A stretch of 64,000 nucleotides of DNA from Actinospineispora acaciae DSM 45401. Lineage in GTDB: Bacteria > Actinomycetota > Actinomycetes > Mycobacteriales > Pseudonocardiaceae. Within the stretch, counting starts at the first letter, position 1. Every line of letters starts with the position of its first letter. The stretch is taken from contig NZ_JIAI01000001.1 in the NCBI RefSeq assembly GCF_000620785.1, positions 558,001 through 622,000 of the forward strand. The letters run 5' to 3'. The translations under genes and the position numbers were made by a program. Positions 24,722 to 32,598 of the stretch are shown one piece after another. The notes beneath the pieces were generated by a model. That model was not told the origin of the DNA. It was given only the letters and a program-made list of their open reading frames with translations, and searched no databases.

Positions 24722-26116
24722 TCAGAACAGGCCGAAGTACTCCTGGTGCTCCCAGTCGGTCACGGCGGCGTGGAACCGGGCGAGCTCGTGGCGCTTGATC
24801 CCGATGTAGTGCGCCACGAACCGGGCGCCGAAGGCGTCGGCGAACACGGTGTCGGCGGCCAGCGCGTCGAGCGCCTCGTCGAGCGTGCCGGGCAGCCGGG
24901 GCGCCTCGGTCTCGTAGGGCTCGTCCGCCGCCGGGCCGGGGTCCCAGGCGTGCTCGATGCCGTTCAGCCCGGCCGTGAGCTGCGCGCCCATGTAGAGGTA
25001 CGGGTTCGCGCTCGGCTCGCCCACCCGGTTCTCCACGTGCGTGGAGCCGGCGGCGGCCGAGCCGGTGACCCGCAGCAGCGCGGCCCGGTTCCCGGCCGAC
25101 CAGAGCACCCGGTCGGGCGCCATCGAGTAGGACTGGAACCGCTTGTAGCCGTTGATCGTCGGCACCGCGAACGCCGACGCGGCGCGGGCATGCCGAAGCT
25201 GACCGGCCAGGAACCGCGAGCCCACCTCGGAGAGCACCGTCCCGTCCCGCTCCGGCACGAACGCGTTGGCCAGCCCGTCGGCCCGCAACAGCGACTGGTG
25301 CAGGTGCCATCCGCTGGAGAACACCTGGGGGATCTTGGGCCGGCACATGAAGCTCACCCGGTAGCCGTGGCGGCGGGCGACCTGCTTGAGCGCCCCGCGC
25401 AGCACCAGCACCGTGTCCGCCGCGCGCAGCCCCAGCTCGGGGCCGAGCGTCACCTCCAGCTGGCTCGGCCCGTACTCGATCTCGATGGTGCGCAGCGGCA
25501 CGCCCAGCCCGCGCAGCCGCTCGCCGAACAGCGTGACGACCGGCTCGACCTCGTCCATCCGGTCCTCGGAGAGCAACTGGTAGCCGTCGTTGACCAGCTC
25601 GCCGTCGTGACGGAACAGGTGGAACTCCAGCTCGACACCGGTCTGTACGGCGTAGCCCCGGGCGGCGGCCCGCTCCAGCGCCCGGCGCAGCAGGCCGCGG
25701 CTGCACAGCGGGACCGGCGCGCCGTTGGCGAACCGCAGGTCGCAGAGCAGCCAGCCGGTGCCGCCCGCCCAGTCCAGCACCCGGAACGTGCTCGGGTCCG
25801 GGACCATCACCATGTCCCCGGCGCCGGCCATCTCGGCGATGCCCACCCCGCCGTCCGGGGCGAACGCGGCGTAGACGGTCTTCCCCGAGGTGTCCTTGGA
25901 CAGCAGCGTGGACACCACGGTGAGCCCGTCGCGGAACACCGAGGCCAGCTCGCCGGCCGACACCGTCTTGCCCCTGGTCAGGCCGTGCTGGTCGGCGAAC
26001 ACCACCCGGACCGCCTCGATCCGGTCGCGCTCGATCCGCTCCAGCACGTCCTTGGCCGCCACCAGCTGTTCGTCGGTGTAGAGCCCGTGCCGCTCGGTGA
26101 ACCCCATGACCGTCAC
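24722..26116 (-). CDS. Glutamine-synthetase-like gamma-glutamyl ligase
   Basis: This 464-residue protein has the glutamine synthetase fold: N-terminal beta-grasp with FADQHGLTRGKTV, then GVELEFHLF (metal Glu), SSGWHLHQSLL in place of the usual GxGMHxHxSL, PTINGYKRFQ (nucleotide) and ENRVGEPSANPYLYM (glutamate site). It groups by pattern with catabolic GS-like ligases that make gamma-glutamyl amides (IpuC, aniline TdnQ/AtdA1, PuuA types) rather than with nitrogen-assimilation GlnA. GTG 26116 overlaps the Rieske gene stop (GTGA); ATG 26107 is an alternative start. With a Rieske oxygenase upstream, it may activate an amine before oxidation. Confidence 0.82.
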   Translation of the reverse strand: MTVMGFTERHGLYTDEQLVAAKDVLERIERDRIEAVRVVFADQHGLTRGKTVSAGELASVFRDGLTVVSTLLSKDTSGKTVYAAFAPDGGVGIAEMAGAGDMVMVPDPSTFRVLDWAGGTGWLLCDLRFANGAPVPLCSRGLLRRALERAAARGYAVQTGVELEFHLFRHDGELVNDGYQLLSEDRMDEVEPVVTLFGERLRGLGVPLRTIEIEYGPSQLEVTLGPELGLRAADTVLVLRGALKQVARRHGYRVSFMCRPKIPQVFSSGWHLHQSLLRADGLANAFVPERDGTVLSEVGSRFLAGQLRHARAASAFAVPTINGYKRFQSYSMAPDRVLWSAGNRAALLRVTGSAAAGSTHVENRVGEPSANPYLYMGAQLTAGLNGIEHAWDPGPAADEPYETEAPRLPGTLDEALDALAADTVFADAFGARFVAHYIGIKRHELARFHAAVTDWEHQEYFGLF

Positions 26117-27522
26117 CCCGATCCGCCGCCGAAGAGCTCATCGTCCGGCTCCGGCACCGATCCGGGCACCCCCGCCGGGCCGGTCGCCCTGGCCGCCTCG
26201 GAATCCTGCGCCCACGGGCTGGCCACGCGCAGCGCGTCGATCGACTCGGCCCAGTAGGCCTCCCACTCCCCGGTCGGGCCGATGCCGTCCAGCGGGATCG
26301 GACCCCGGCTCTCCACGTCGGCGGTGTCCGAAAGGAGCAGCTCCGGGCTGCGTCCGTCGGCCACGGCGTCGATCGCGGCCAGCAGCATCCGCCGGTAGGT
26401 GATGATCGCCCGGTCCGAGCGGCAGAGCCGTTCGCGGGTGCGGTCGTGGATGTAACCCTGACCCTCGACGGCCATCTGGTCGTGCACGTTGATGTCCGCC
26501 CCGAGGCCGGTGTAGGTGGAGGTCCGCTGCTCCTCCGGGTCGAACAGGTAGTTGTTCGCCCGGTTCCGCACCGGCTTGTAGTCCGGCAGCGTGATCCCGT
26601 CCAGCCGCTGCTCGCGCATCTTGGCCCGGTCCACCGGCTGGTCGAGGCTGGTGAACATGGCGTACCAGTAGCAGGAGTAGTCGTTCACCGGCACGTGCCA
26701 CTGGGTGATCGCCATGGTCGAGCTGAGCGGGATCGTGATCCCGTGCGGGAACACCTGGTGGGTGATCCGCACGTGGGTCAGGCTGCCGTCGTACCCCTCG
26801 CCGTCGATGCGGCGCAGCGCGACGATGCGCTGGCCGTAGTCGGTGCGCGCGTTGAGGATCTCCGGCCGCCCGTACTCGCGCAGGATCTTGGTCATGGGCA
26901 GCTCGGTGCCCAGCGAGACGCCCCGGAACTGCTTGCCGTAGGACTCCTCCGGGTCGTCGTCCTCCTCGAAGCGGTGCAGGTAGGACGCGTGCACCGGGTC
27001 GATGCCGACCTCAAGCGCCTGCAGCCAGTTGCAGTCCAGGTAGCCCTTGAACGCGAACGTGTACTCCTCGGGGGCCAGGAAGCAGTCCAGCGAGGGCAGG
27101 GTCGGCGGTTCGCCGGGGCCGAGGTAGCCCCACACGATCCCGTTGCACTCCCGGGCCGGGTACGCGCGCAGCCGCACCTTGGACGGCAGCGTGCTCCCGT
27201 CCGGCTCGGCGGGCGTCTCCAGGCAGCCCCCGCCGCGGTCGAACAGCCAGCCGTGGAAGTAGCAGCGCAGCCCGCCGTCCTCGAGGCGGCCCAGGGCGAG
27301 GTCCGCGCCCCGGTGCGGGCAGCGCCGCTCGATCAGGCCCAGCGAGCCGTCCGGGTTGCGGAACAGCACCAGGTCCTCGCCCAGGACGGTGGTGGTGACC
27401 ACCGGGCGGGGGCCGTCCAGCTCCTCGGTGAGCGCCACCGGCTGCCAGTACCGGCGCATCCAGTTCCCGCCGGGCGTGTCCGGCCCGGTGCGGGTCATCT
27501 TCACGTTGTCCTCGGCTCGCAT
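26113..27522 (-). CDS. Rieske non-heme iron oxygenase, large subunit
   Basis: This is an aromatic-ring-hydroxylating or O/N-demethylating oxygenase of 469 residues, of the phthalate-dioxygenase-like group. The Rieske cluster ligands are Cys68-x-His70 (CPHRGADL) and Cys87-x2-His90 (CYFHGW). The mononuclear iron site is in the segment EVGIDPVHASYLHRF (about residues 168-182) with Asp, His and His. No ferredoxin or reductase gene is adjacent, so electrons must come from a shared partner. It is transcribed away from the IclR gene with an inverted-repeat operator in between, and is coupled to the GS-like ligase. Confidence 0.88.
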   Translation of the reverse strand: MRAEDNVKMTRTGPDTPGGNWMRRYWQPVALTEELDGPRPVVTTTVLGEDLVLFRNPDGSLGLIERRCPHRGADLALGRLEDGGLRCYFHGWLFDRGGGCLETPAEPDGSTLPSKVRLRAYPARECNGIVWGYLGPGEPPTLPSLDCFLAPEEYTFAFKGYLDCNWLQALEVGIDPVHASYLHRFEEDDDPEESYGKQFRGVSLGTELPMTKILREYGRPEILNARTDYGQRIVALRRIDGEGYDGSLTHVRITHQVFPHGITIPLSSTMAITQWHVPVNDYSCYWYAMFTSLDQPVDRAKMREQRLDGITLPDYKPVRNRANNYLFDPEEQRTSTYTGLGADINVHDQMAVEGQGYIHDRTRERLCRSDRAIITYRRMLLAAIDAVADGRSPELLLSDTADVESRGPIPLDGIGPTGEWEAYWAESIDALRVASPWAQDSEAARATGPAGVPGSVPEPDDELFGGGSG

Positions 27523-27551
27523 CGTCGCTCCCGAAGCCCTCAGAGTTCGAT

Positions 27552-27580
27552 TACCGCACAGAAGTTCGCGTTTTGCGGTA
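27552..27580. promoter_or_regulatory. Inverted repeat TACCGCA-N15-TGCGGTA, probable IclR operator
   Basis: Perfect 7-bp arms (27552-27558 and 27574-27580) lie in the 94-bp divergent region between the Rieske and IclR genes. A further partial copy, TACCGCC, is at 27592-27598. The site is placed to control both directions, as usual for IclR/PcaR-type proteins. Confidence 0.65.
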
Positions 27581-27616
27581 GGTTGGGACGCTACCGCCGA
27601 CGAACGAGGTTCTGCA

Positions 27617-28411
27617 ATGGCTCGGCTAGCGGACGGGGACAGCGCCGTGCGGCAACGTCGGCAGCTCTCCGGGGCGGCCGCCGCCGACTTCTCCGAGGCG
27701 CTGGCCCGGGGGCTCGCGGTGCTGTCCGCCTTCGACTCCGAGCACCAGCGCCTGACCCAGGCCGACCTGGCGCGCGAGCTGGGGTTGTCCAGGGCGACGG
27801 TCCGGCGTGCGGTGCTGACGCTGGAGCACCTCGGGTACCTGGTCGCGGACGGTCGGTTGTACCGGCTCAGTCCTCGGGTGTTGGAGCTGGCGGCGAGCTA
27901 TCTGACCTCGAATGCCGTGAGTGCGGTCGTCCAGCCGGTGTGCGACCGGATCTGCGCGCGGCTGCGGGAGTCCTGCACGGTCGCGGTGCTGGACGGCGCC
28001 GAGGTGGTCATGGTCGCGCGCGCGGTGCCGCAACGGCTGATCGCGGTCGGCGCCGGGATCGGCTACCGGGTGCCGATGGTGCCCTCCGCGCTGGGCAAGG
28101 TGCTGCTCGCGCACCTCGGCCCGGAGGAGCGTGCGGCCCGGCTCGCGGCCGTCGACATCCCAGACGCCCCCGGCGCGCCGGACGAGGACACGTTCGACGG
28201 TATTCGTAGAGACGGCTACTGCTATGTGGCCAACGACGTCGAGGTGGGCTTCCACTCCGTGGCGGTGCCGTTGCGGCGCTGGGACGGAACCCTGGTGGCC
28301 GCGATGAACGTGGGCTGCGGCACCGAGCGGATCGGCCCCGAGCTGATGCGCACCGAGATCGCGGACCTGCTGCGCACCAGCGCGGAGGAGCTGCGCGCGC
28401 GGCTCATCTAG
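27617..28411 (+). CDS. IclR family regulator, PcaR/PobR-like
   Basis: This 264-residue regulator has a winged helix at about residues 28-88 (LTQADLARELGLSRATVRRAVLTLE with the next wing DGRLYRLSPRVLEL) and an IclR effector domain with VAVLDGAEVVMVARA and GYRVPMVPSALGKVLLA. The PobR/PcaR branch senses aromatic acids. It is divergent from the Rieske/GS-like operon, with a perfect inverted repeat in the shared promoter, so it most likely controls those two genes and itself. Confidence 0.88.
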   Translation: MARLADGDSAVRQRRQLSGAAAADFSEALARGLAVLSAFDSEHQRLTQADLARELGLSRATVRRAVLTLEHLGYLVADGRLYRLSPRVLELAASYLTSNAVSAVVQPVCDRICARLRESCTVAVLDGAEVVMVARAVPQRLIAVGAGIGYRVPMVPSALGKVLLAHLGPEERAARLAAVDIPDAPGAPDEDTFDGIRRDGYCYVANDVEVGFHSVAVPLRRWDGTLVAAMNVGCGTERIGPELMRTEIADLLRTSAEELRARLI

Positions 28412-28438
28412 CCGGCTGAGCCGAGCGGGTGCGCACTC

Positions 28439-28470
28439 TTGACAGTCAGCGGGTCGCCCCCGCCCAATAG
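28439..28470 (+). promoter_or_regulatory. Candidate promoter of the sugar-acid operon
   Basis: TTGACA at 28439-28444 is a consensus -35 element, with a weak CAAT/CAATAG -10 candidate at 28463-28470. It is in the 91-bp gap before the DeoR gene, the first gene of the operon. The spacing of 18-20 bp is slightly long, so the call is tentative. Confidence 0.35.
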
Positions 28471-28502
28471 GTGAGCGGATCGCGCACCATCGGGGGTCAC
28501 GG

Positions 28503-29270
28503 TTGATCAGAACGAGCGAACGGCGCGAGGCGATCCTCACCGAGCTGGCCGAGGGCCGCGGCACGGTCGCCGAGCTGTCCTCGGCCCTCGGGGTGTCGGC
28601 CGCGACCGTGCGCCGCGACCTCCGGCTGCTCGCCGACCAGGGCCGGGTCACCCGCACCTACGGCGGCGCGGTGAGCGGCCCTCGGCCGATCGAGCGGACG
28701 CTGGGGCAGAAGGAGCACAGCTCGATCCGGCAGAAGGACGCGATCGCCGGGTTCGCGGCGTCGCTGGTCGCGGACGGTGACGTCCTGGTGCTGGACGCCG
28801 GCACCACCACCGGGCGGCTGGCCCACCACCTGCGGGACCGGGCCGGGCTGACGGTGCTGACCAACGGCATCAACACGCTGGTCACGCTGAGCCACTCCGA
28901 GCACATCACCCTGATCACGCTGGGCGGGCAGCTGCGCCACCCCAGCCAGGCGCTGGTGGGGCCGCTCGCCGAGGAGACCCTGCGGCACGTCGTCGCGGAC
29001 AAGGTGTTCCTCGGCGCGGACGGGTTCCTGCCCGAGCGTGGGCTGTCCTGCCCCACGCTGGAGCAGGCGTCGCTCAAGGCGCTGATGGCCTCCCGCGCCC
29101 GCGAGGTGTACGTGCTGGCCGACCACTCCAAGCTCGGCGTCGCGCCGTTCCCGTTCTTCGCCCCGCTGACCGGCCCGACCACGCTGGTCACCGACGCCGG
29201 GGCGACGCCCGCGCAGCTCGCCGCCGCGGAGCGCGACCCGCACCTCCGGGTCAGGGTGGCGGCGCCGTGA
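28503..29270 (+). CDS. DeoR family regulator of the sugar-acid operon
   Basis: This 255-residue DeoR-type repressor has an N-terminal helix-turn-helix (RREAILTELAEGRGTVAEL, VSAATVRRDLRLLADQG) and a sugar-phosphate-binding sensor domain with DAGTTTGRLA, LTNGIN and FLGADGF, typical of the family. It begins at TTG 28503, the only reasonable start before the RTSERREAIL segment. It overlaps the kinase gene by GTGA. A phosphorylated sugar acid made by that kinase is the likely effector. Confidence 0.88.
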   Translation: MIRTSERREAILTELAEGRGTVAELSSALGVSAATVRRDLRLLADQGRVTRTYGGAVSGPRPIERTLGQKEHSSIRQKDAIAGFAASLVADGDVLVLDAGTTTGRLAHHLRDRAGLTVLTNGINTLVTLSHSEHITLITLGGQLRHPSQALVGPLAEETLRHVVADKVFLGADGFLPERGLSCPTLEQASLKALMASRAREVYVLADHSKLGVAPFPFFAPLTGPTTLVTDAGATPAQLAAAERDPHLRVRVAAP

Positions 29271-30433
29271 CGCCGCTGGTGGGCGTGCTCGCCGACGACC
29301 TCACCGGGGCGCTGGCCAGCGCGGCGCTGCTGCGCGAGGCCGGCATGCGCGCCGTGGTGCAGTGGCGGCGGGGCGAGCCGCCGGCGCGGGCATCGGCGCT
29401 GGTCGCCGACATGCGTACCCGTGACTACGGAGCCGACCCGGCGGCACGTGCCGAGGCCTGGGCGGCCCACCTGCGTGGGCTGGGCTGCCGGCGCATCGAG
29501 CTGCGCATCGACTCCACGCTGCGCGGCGCGCCGGCCGCCGAGCTGGCCGGGGCGCTGGCCGGCGCCGGGCTGAAAGACCCGTGGGTACTGGCGGTGCCGG
29601 CGTTCCCGTCGGCGGGGCGCACGGTGGTCCGCGGCGAGCTGCGCGCACCGGGGGTCACTCCCCCGATCAACGGGCTGCCCATCGGCCCGCTGCTGTTCGG
29701 CGACCGCGACGCCGAGGTGCTCGACATCGAGACGATCGAGCGCGGCGCGGACGCGGTGCTGGCGGCGATGGCCGGGGCGGGCACCACCCGGTTCGTCGCG
29801 GACGGCACCGGCGAGGCACACCTGCGCACGCTGGCCGAGGCGGCGGACCGGCTGGCACAGCCCGGTGACCGCGAGCGGGGGCTGCTGACCGTCTCCCCCG
29901 GTGCCTGGCTGCGCTACCACCGCCCGCCGCTGCCGGAGTCGTACCCGCTGGTGGTGTTGTCCAGCGCCACGGCGACCAACGCCGAGCAGCTCGCCGCGCT
30001 GCGCGGTTCACGTGCCGCCCAGGTGTTCGACGCGCGGGCGGTGCTCTCCGGCGAGGCGGTCGTGGACTGGGACTCGGTGCGGCGGGACGCGGCGGCGGTG
30101 GTTGTCGAGACGATCAGCCGGCCGGCCGCCGAGGCATCCGGGCTGTTCACCGAGGCGGCGCGGGCGGCGGCGCGGGTGGTGGAGGACGGTGCGCGCCACG
30201 ACATGGTGTGCGGCGGGATCGTGGTCGGCGGCGGCGCCACCGGGTCCGCGCTGATGGACGCGCTGGAGGTCGGCGAGCTGGTCGCGGACGGCGAGGTCGC
30301 GCCGCTGTGCCCGCACGCCACGGTGGCCGCCGGCCGCTGGACCGGGCTGCCGGTGATCACCAAGGGCGGCCTGGTCGGCGGCCCGGAGACGTTGACGCGG
30401 CTGGTCGAGGCCGTGACGAAGGAGATGACATGA
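29267..30433 (+). CDS. Four-carbon acid sugar kinase family protein (DUF1537)
   Basis: This 388-residue kinase starts with VGVLADDLTGALASAALL, the N-terminal DUF1537 substrate motif, and has the C-terminal nucleotide-binding half with GGIVVGGGATGSALM. Known members phosphorylate D-threonate, D-erythronate (DtnK, DenK/OtnK) and 3-oxo-isoapionate (OiaK). Coupling with PdxA2 by an ATGA overlap matches D-threonate/erythronate loci. The presence of KARI-like and dehydratase genes downstream leaves a branched sugar acid as an alternative substrate. Confidence 0.88.
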   Translation: MTPLVGVLADDLTGALASAALLREAGMRAVVQWRRGEPPARASALVADMRTRDYGADPAARAEAWAAHLRGLGCRRIELRIDSTLRGAPAAELAGALAGAGLKDPWVLAVPAFPSAGRTVVRGELRAPGVTPPINGLPIGPLLFGDRDAEVLDIETIERGADAVLAAMAGAGTTRFVADGTGEAHLRTLAEAADRLAQPGDRERGLLTVSPGAWLRYHRPPLPESYPLVVLSSATATNAEQLAALRGSRAAQVFDARAVLSGEAVVDWDSVRRDAAAVVVETISRPAAEASGLFTEAARAAARVVEDGARHDMVCGGIVVGGGATGSALMDALEVGELVADGEVAPLCPHATVAAGRWTGLPVITKGGLVGGPETLTRLVEAVTKEMT

Positions 30434-31458
30434 ACACACCCGTGATCGGGTTGACCATGGGCGACCCGGCGGGCATCGGACCGGAGATCACCGTGGCGGC
30501 GCTGGCCGACCCGGCGGTGCGGGCGATGGTTCGGCCGTTGCTGGTGGCCGACGCCCGCGTAGTAGAACGATCTATCAACGCGGCCGGCCTGAACATAGGC
30601 GTCAACCGCGTGAGCGGCCCCGAGGAGATCGGCTCCGACCCGGCGGTCGTCGACGTGCTCGACCTGGACAACGTCGGCGAGGTCGAGTTCGGCCGGGTGT
30701 CCGGCGAGTACGGCGCGGCCGCCGTGGAGTCGATCGAGACGACCTGCGCGCTCGCGCGCGAGGGCAGGATCGACGGCCTGGTCACCGCGCCGATCAACAA
30801 GGAGGCCATCCGCGCCGGCGGCTCCGGCTTCCCCGGCCACACCGAGATGCTGGCCCACCTGTTCGGCGTCCCGGCCAACCAGGTCGTCACCATGTTCGTC
30901 CTGGACAAGCTGCGGATCTTCTTCCTCACCCGGCACCACCCGCTGGCCGACGCGATCGCCGGGCTGAACACCGAACAGGTCCGCGCCGGCCTGGTCCGGG
31001 TGCACGAGCTGCTCGGCGAGCTCGGCTTCGAACGCCGCCACATCGCGCTGGCCGCGCTGAACCCGCACGCCGGGGAGAACGGCCTGATCGGCCGCGAAGA
31101 ACTGGACATCCTCGGTCCCGCCGCGGACGCCGCCCGCGCCGACGGCGTCGACGTGGCCGGCCCCGTACCCGCCGACGCCGTGTTCCACCAGGCCCGCCAG
31201 GGCCGCTACGACGGCGTGCTCTCGCTCTACCACGACCAGGGCCACATCGCCGCCAAGACCGTGGACTTCTTCGGCACGGTGAGCTGCACGCTCGGCCTGC
31301 CGGTGATCCGCGCGTCGGTGGACCACGGCACCGCGTTCGACATCGCCGGCCGGGGCATCGCGGACGCCGGCGGCCAGGTCGCCGCGATCCGGGTGGCCGC
31401 CGAGCTGGCCGGCCAGGTCCTCGCCGTACGCGGCCGCGTCCCCGTCACCCACCCGTGA
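30430..31458 (+). CDS. pdxA2: PdxA2-type 4-phospho-sugar-acid dehydrogenase
   Basis: This is a homologue of 4-hydroxythreonine-4-phosphate dehydrogenase, 342 residues. Motifs: MGDPAGIGPEI near the start, LVTAPINKEAIRAGG, GFPGHTEMLA, LNPHAGENG and YHDQGHIAAK, with metal-ligand His residues and NAD-binding sequence. In operons with a DUF1537 kinase, PdxA2 oxidises and decarboxylates the kinase product (for example D-threonate 4-phosphate to dihydroxyacetone phosphate). It is therefore catabolic, not vitamin B6 synthesis. Its last Pro codon and stop lie inside the dispersed palindrome at 31453. Confidence 0.88.
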   Translation: MNTPVIGLTMGDPAGIGPEITVAALADPAVRAMVRPLLVADARVVERSINAAGLNIGVNRVSGPEEIGSDPAVVDVLDLDNVGEVEFGRVSGEYGAAAVESIETTCALAREGRIDGLVTAPINKEAIRAGGSGFPGHTEMLAHLFGVPANQVVTMFVLDKLRIFFLTRHHPLADAIAGLNTEQVRAGLVRVHELLGELGFERRHIALAALNPHAGENGLIGREELDILGPAADAARADGVDVAGPVPADAVFHQARQGRYDGVLSLYHDQGHIAAKTVDFFGTVSCTLGLPVIRASVDHGTAFDIAGRGIADAGGQVAAIRVAAELAGQVLAVRGRVPVTHP

Positions 31459-31496
31459 GTGGCTAGGGCCGCCATAGCGACCCTAGCCACTCACGG
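31453..31496. repeat. 44-bp dispersed palindromic element, copy 1
   Basis: Perfect 16-bp arms CCGTGAGTGGCTAGGG and its reverse complement flank a 12-base loop (31469-31480). The same arms occur at 61035-61078. The stop codon of pdxA2 (CCG TGA) is within the left arm. It can form a strong hairpin after the gene, so it could act as a terminator or an mRNA-stabilising structure, but there is no T-run. Confidence 0.85.
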
Positions 31497-31521
31497 CTCT
31501 CTACCAGGAGGTTCGTTCAGC

Positions 31522-32598
31522 ATGACCGAATTTTCGCCTCACTCGCCGGCGGGGCTGGATGCGCGCTCTGCCGGTGGTCGCTTTCCGGCCGGTGCGGGTC
31601 GCGCGGCCACCGTCTACACCGACTCCGACGCCGACCGGGGCGTGCTCGAAGGCCGTACCGTCGCCGTGCTCGGCTACGGCAACCAGGGCGCGGCGCAGGC
31701 GAAGAACATGCGCGACAGCGGGGTCGGCGGGCTGATCGTCGGCAACCGCGACGACGAGTACCTGCCGCCCGCCCGCGACGCGGGCTTCACCACCCACCCG
31801 ATCGCCGACGCCGCGCGGGCCGCCGACGTGGCGCTGCTGCTGATCCCGGACGAGGTGCAGCCGGCGGTGTTCGCCGAGCAGATCGCGCCCGGCCTCACCG
31901 CCGGGAACACCCTCGTCGTCGCGTCGGGCTACAACGTGGCGTTCGGGCTGCTCGACGTGCCCGACGGGGTGGACGTCGTGATGGTGGCGCCCAGGATGAT
32001 CGGCGCGGCGGTGCGCACCCGCTACGAGGACGGCAGCGGCTACCCGTGCTTCGTGTCGGTGGAGCGCGACGCCGGCGGGAACGCGCTGGCCACCGCGCTC
32101 GCCGTCGCCTCGGCGATCGGCGGCACCCGGGCCGGCGCGGTGGCCTCCTCGGCGCGGGAGGAGGCCGCGCTCGACCTGTTCTCCGAGCAGGCGATCTGGC
32201 CGGCCGTGATGGCGGTGCTGCGGACCTCGTACGAGGTGCTGCACGCGGCGGGCTTCTCCGACGAGGCGGTGCTCAACGAGATGTACCTGTCCGGCGAGCC
32301 CGCCGAGGTGTTCGCGCACGTCGCCAGGCAGGGCCTGCTCGGCCAGCTCGGGCTGCACTCGCACACCAGCCAGTACGGCCAGCTGCGCGGCCTGGCCTCG
32401 GTGGACACCAGCGACCTGGCGAGGCGGTTCACCACGGTGCTGCGCGACGACATCCTCTCCGGCGCCTTCGCCAAGGAGTGGTCCGAGGTGTCCGCCGACC
32501 CGGAGCGGCGGCTGGACGAGCTGCGCTCCCGGGCCGCCAGGCACCCGCTCGCCGAGGCCGAACGCGCCGTCATGGCGGACGCCGAGGCCCGGTCATGA
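31522..32598 (+). CDS. Ketol-acid reductoisomerase (IlvC) homologue in a sugar-acid operon
   Basis: This 358-residue protein has the IlvC plan: NADP-binding GYGNQGAAQA at residues 51-60, VPD-like LIPDEVQPAVFAEQIAPGL and the metal-binding REEAALDLFSEQ (Asp and Glu kept), followed by a Glu in the NEMYLSGE helix. It departs from biosynthetic IlvC in VAPRMIGAAVRTRYED, where true enzymes have the VAPKGPGH block, and in the last 100 residues. It also has a 30-residue N-terminal extension that lies largely inside a dispersed 73-bp repeat. ATG 31522 is preceded by AGGAGG. With dehydratase, aldolase and sugar-acid kinase around it, it probably acts on a hydroxylated branched acid. Confidence 0.82.
   Translation: MTEFSPHSPAGLDARSAGGRFPAGAGRAATVYTDSDADRGVLEGRTVAVLGYGNQGAAQAKNMRDSGVGGLIVGNRDDEYLPPARDAGFTTHPIADAARAADVALLLIPDEVQPAVFAEQIAPGLTAGNTLVVASGYNVAFGLLDVPDGVDVVMVAPRMIGAAVRTRYEDGSGYPCFVSVERDAGGNALATALAVASAIGGTRAGAVASSAREEAALDLFSEQAIWPAVMAVLRTSYEVLHAAGFSDEAVLNEMYLSGEPAEVFAHVARQGLLGQLGLHSHTSQYGQLRGLASVDTSDLARRFTTVLRDDILSGAFAKEWSEVSADPERRLDELRSRAARHPLAEAERAVMADAEARS
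31532..31604 (+). repeat. 73-bp dispersed repeat, copy A (N-terminal codons of the KARI-like gene)
   Basis: The first 30 bases are identical to the reverse strand at 51005-50976. After one mismatch, 7 more bases match, a diverged middle follows, and the last 15 bases are again identical. There are no gaps over 73 bp. In this copy the repeat encodes FSPHSPAGLDARS and the GAGRA end of the N-terminal extension. Confidence 0.85.

Noticed and set aside
30430..31458. PdxA as a vitamin B6 biosynthesis gene
   Set aside because: It is coupled to a DUF1537 sugar-acid kinase and a DeoR regulator, the known context of catabolic PdxA2.
31453..31496. The palindrome as a classical intrinsic terminator
   Set aside because: The stem is strong but no T-run follows, the same arms recur elsewhere, and the stop codon lies inside it; a dispersed element is the better description.
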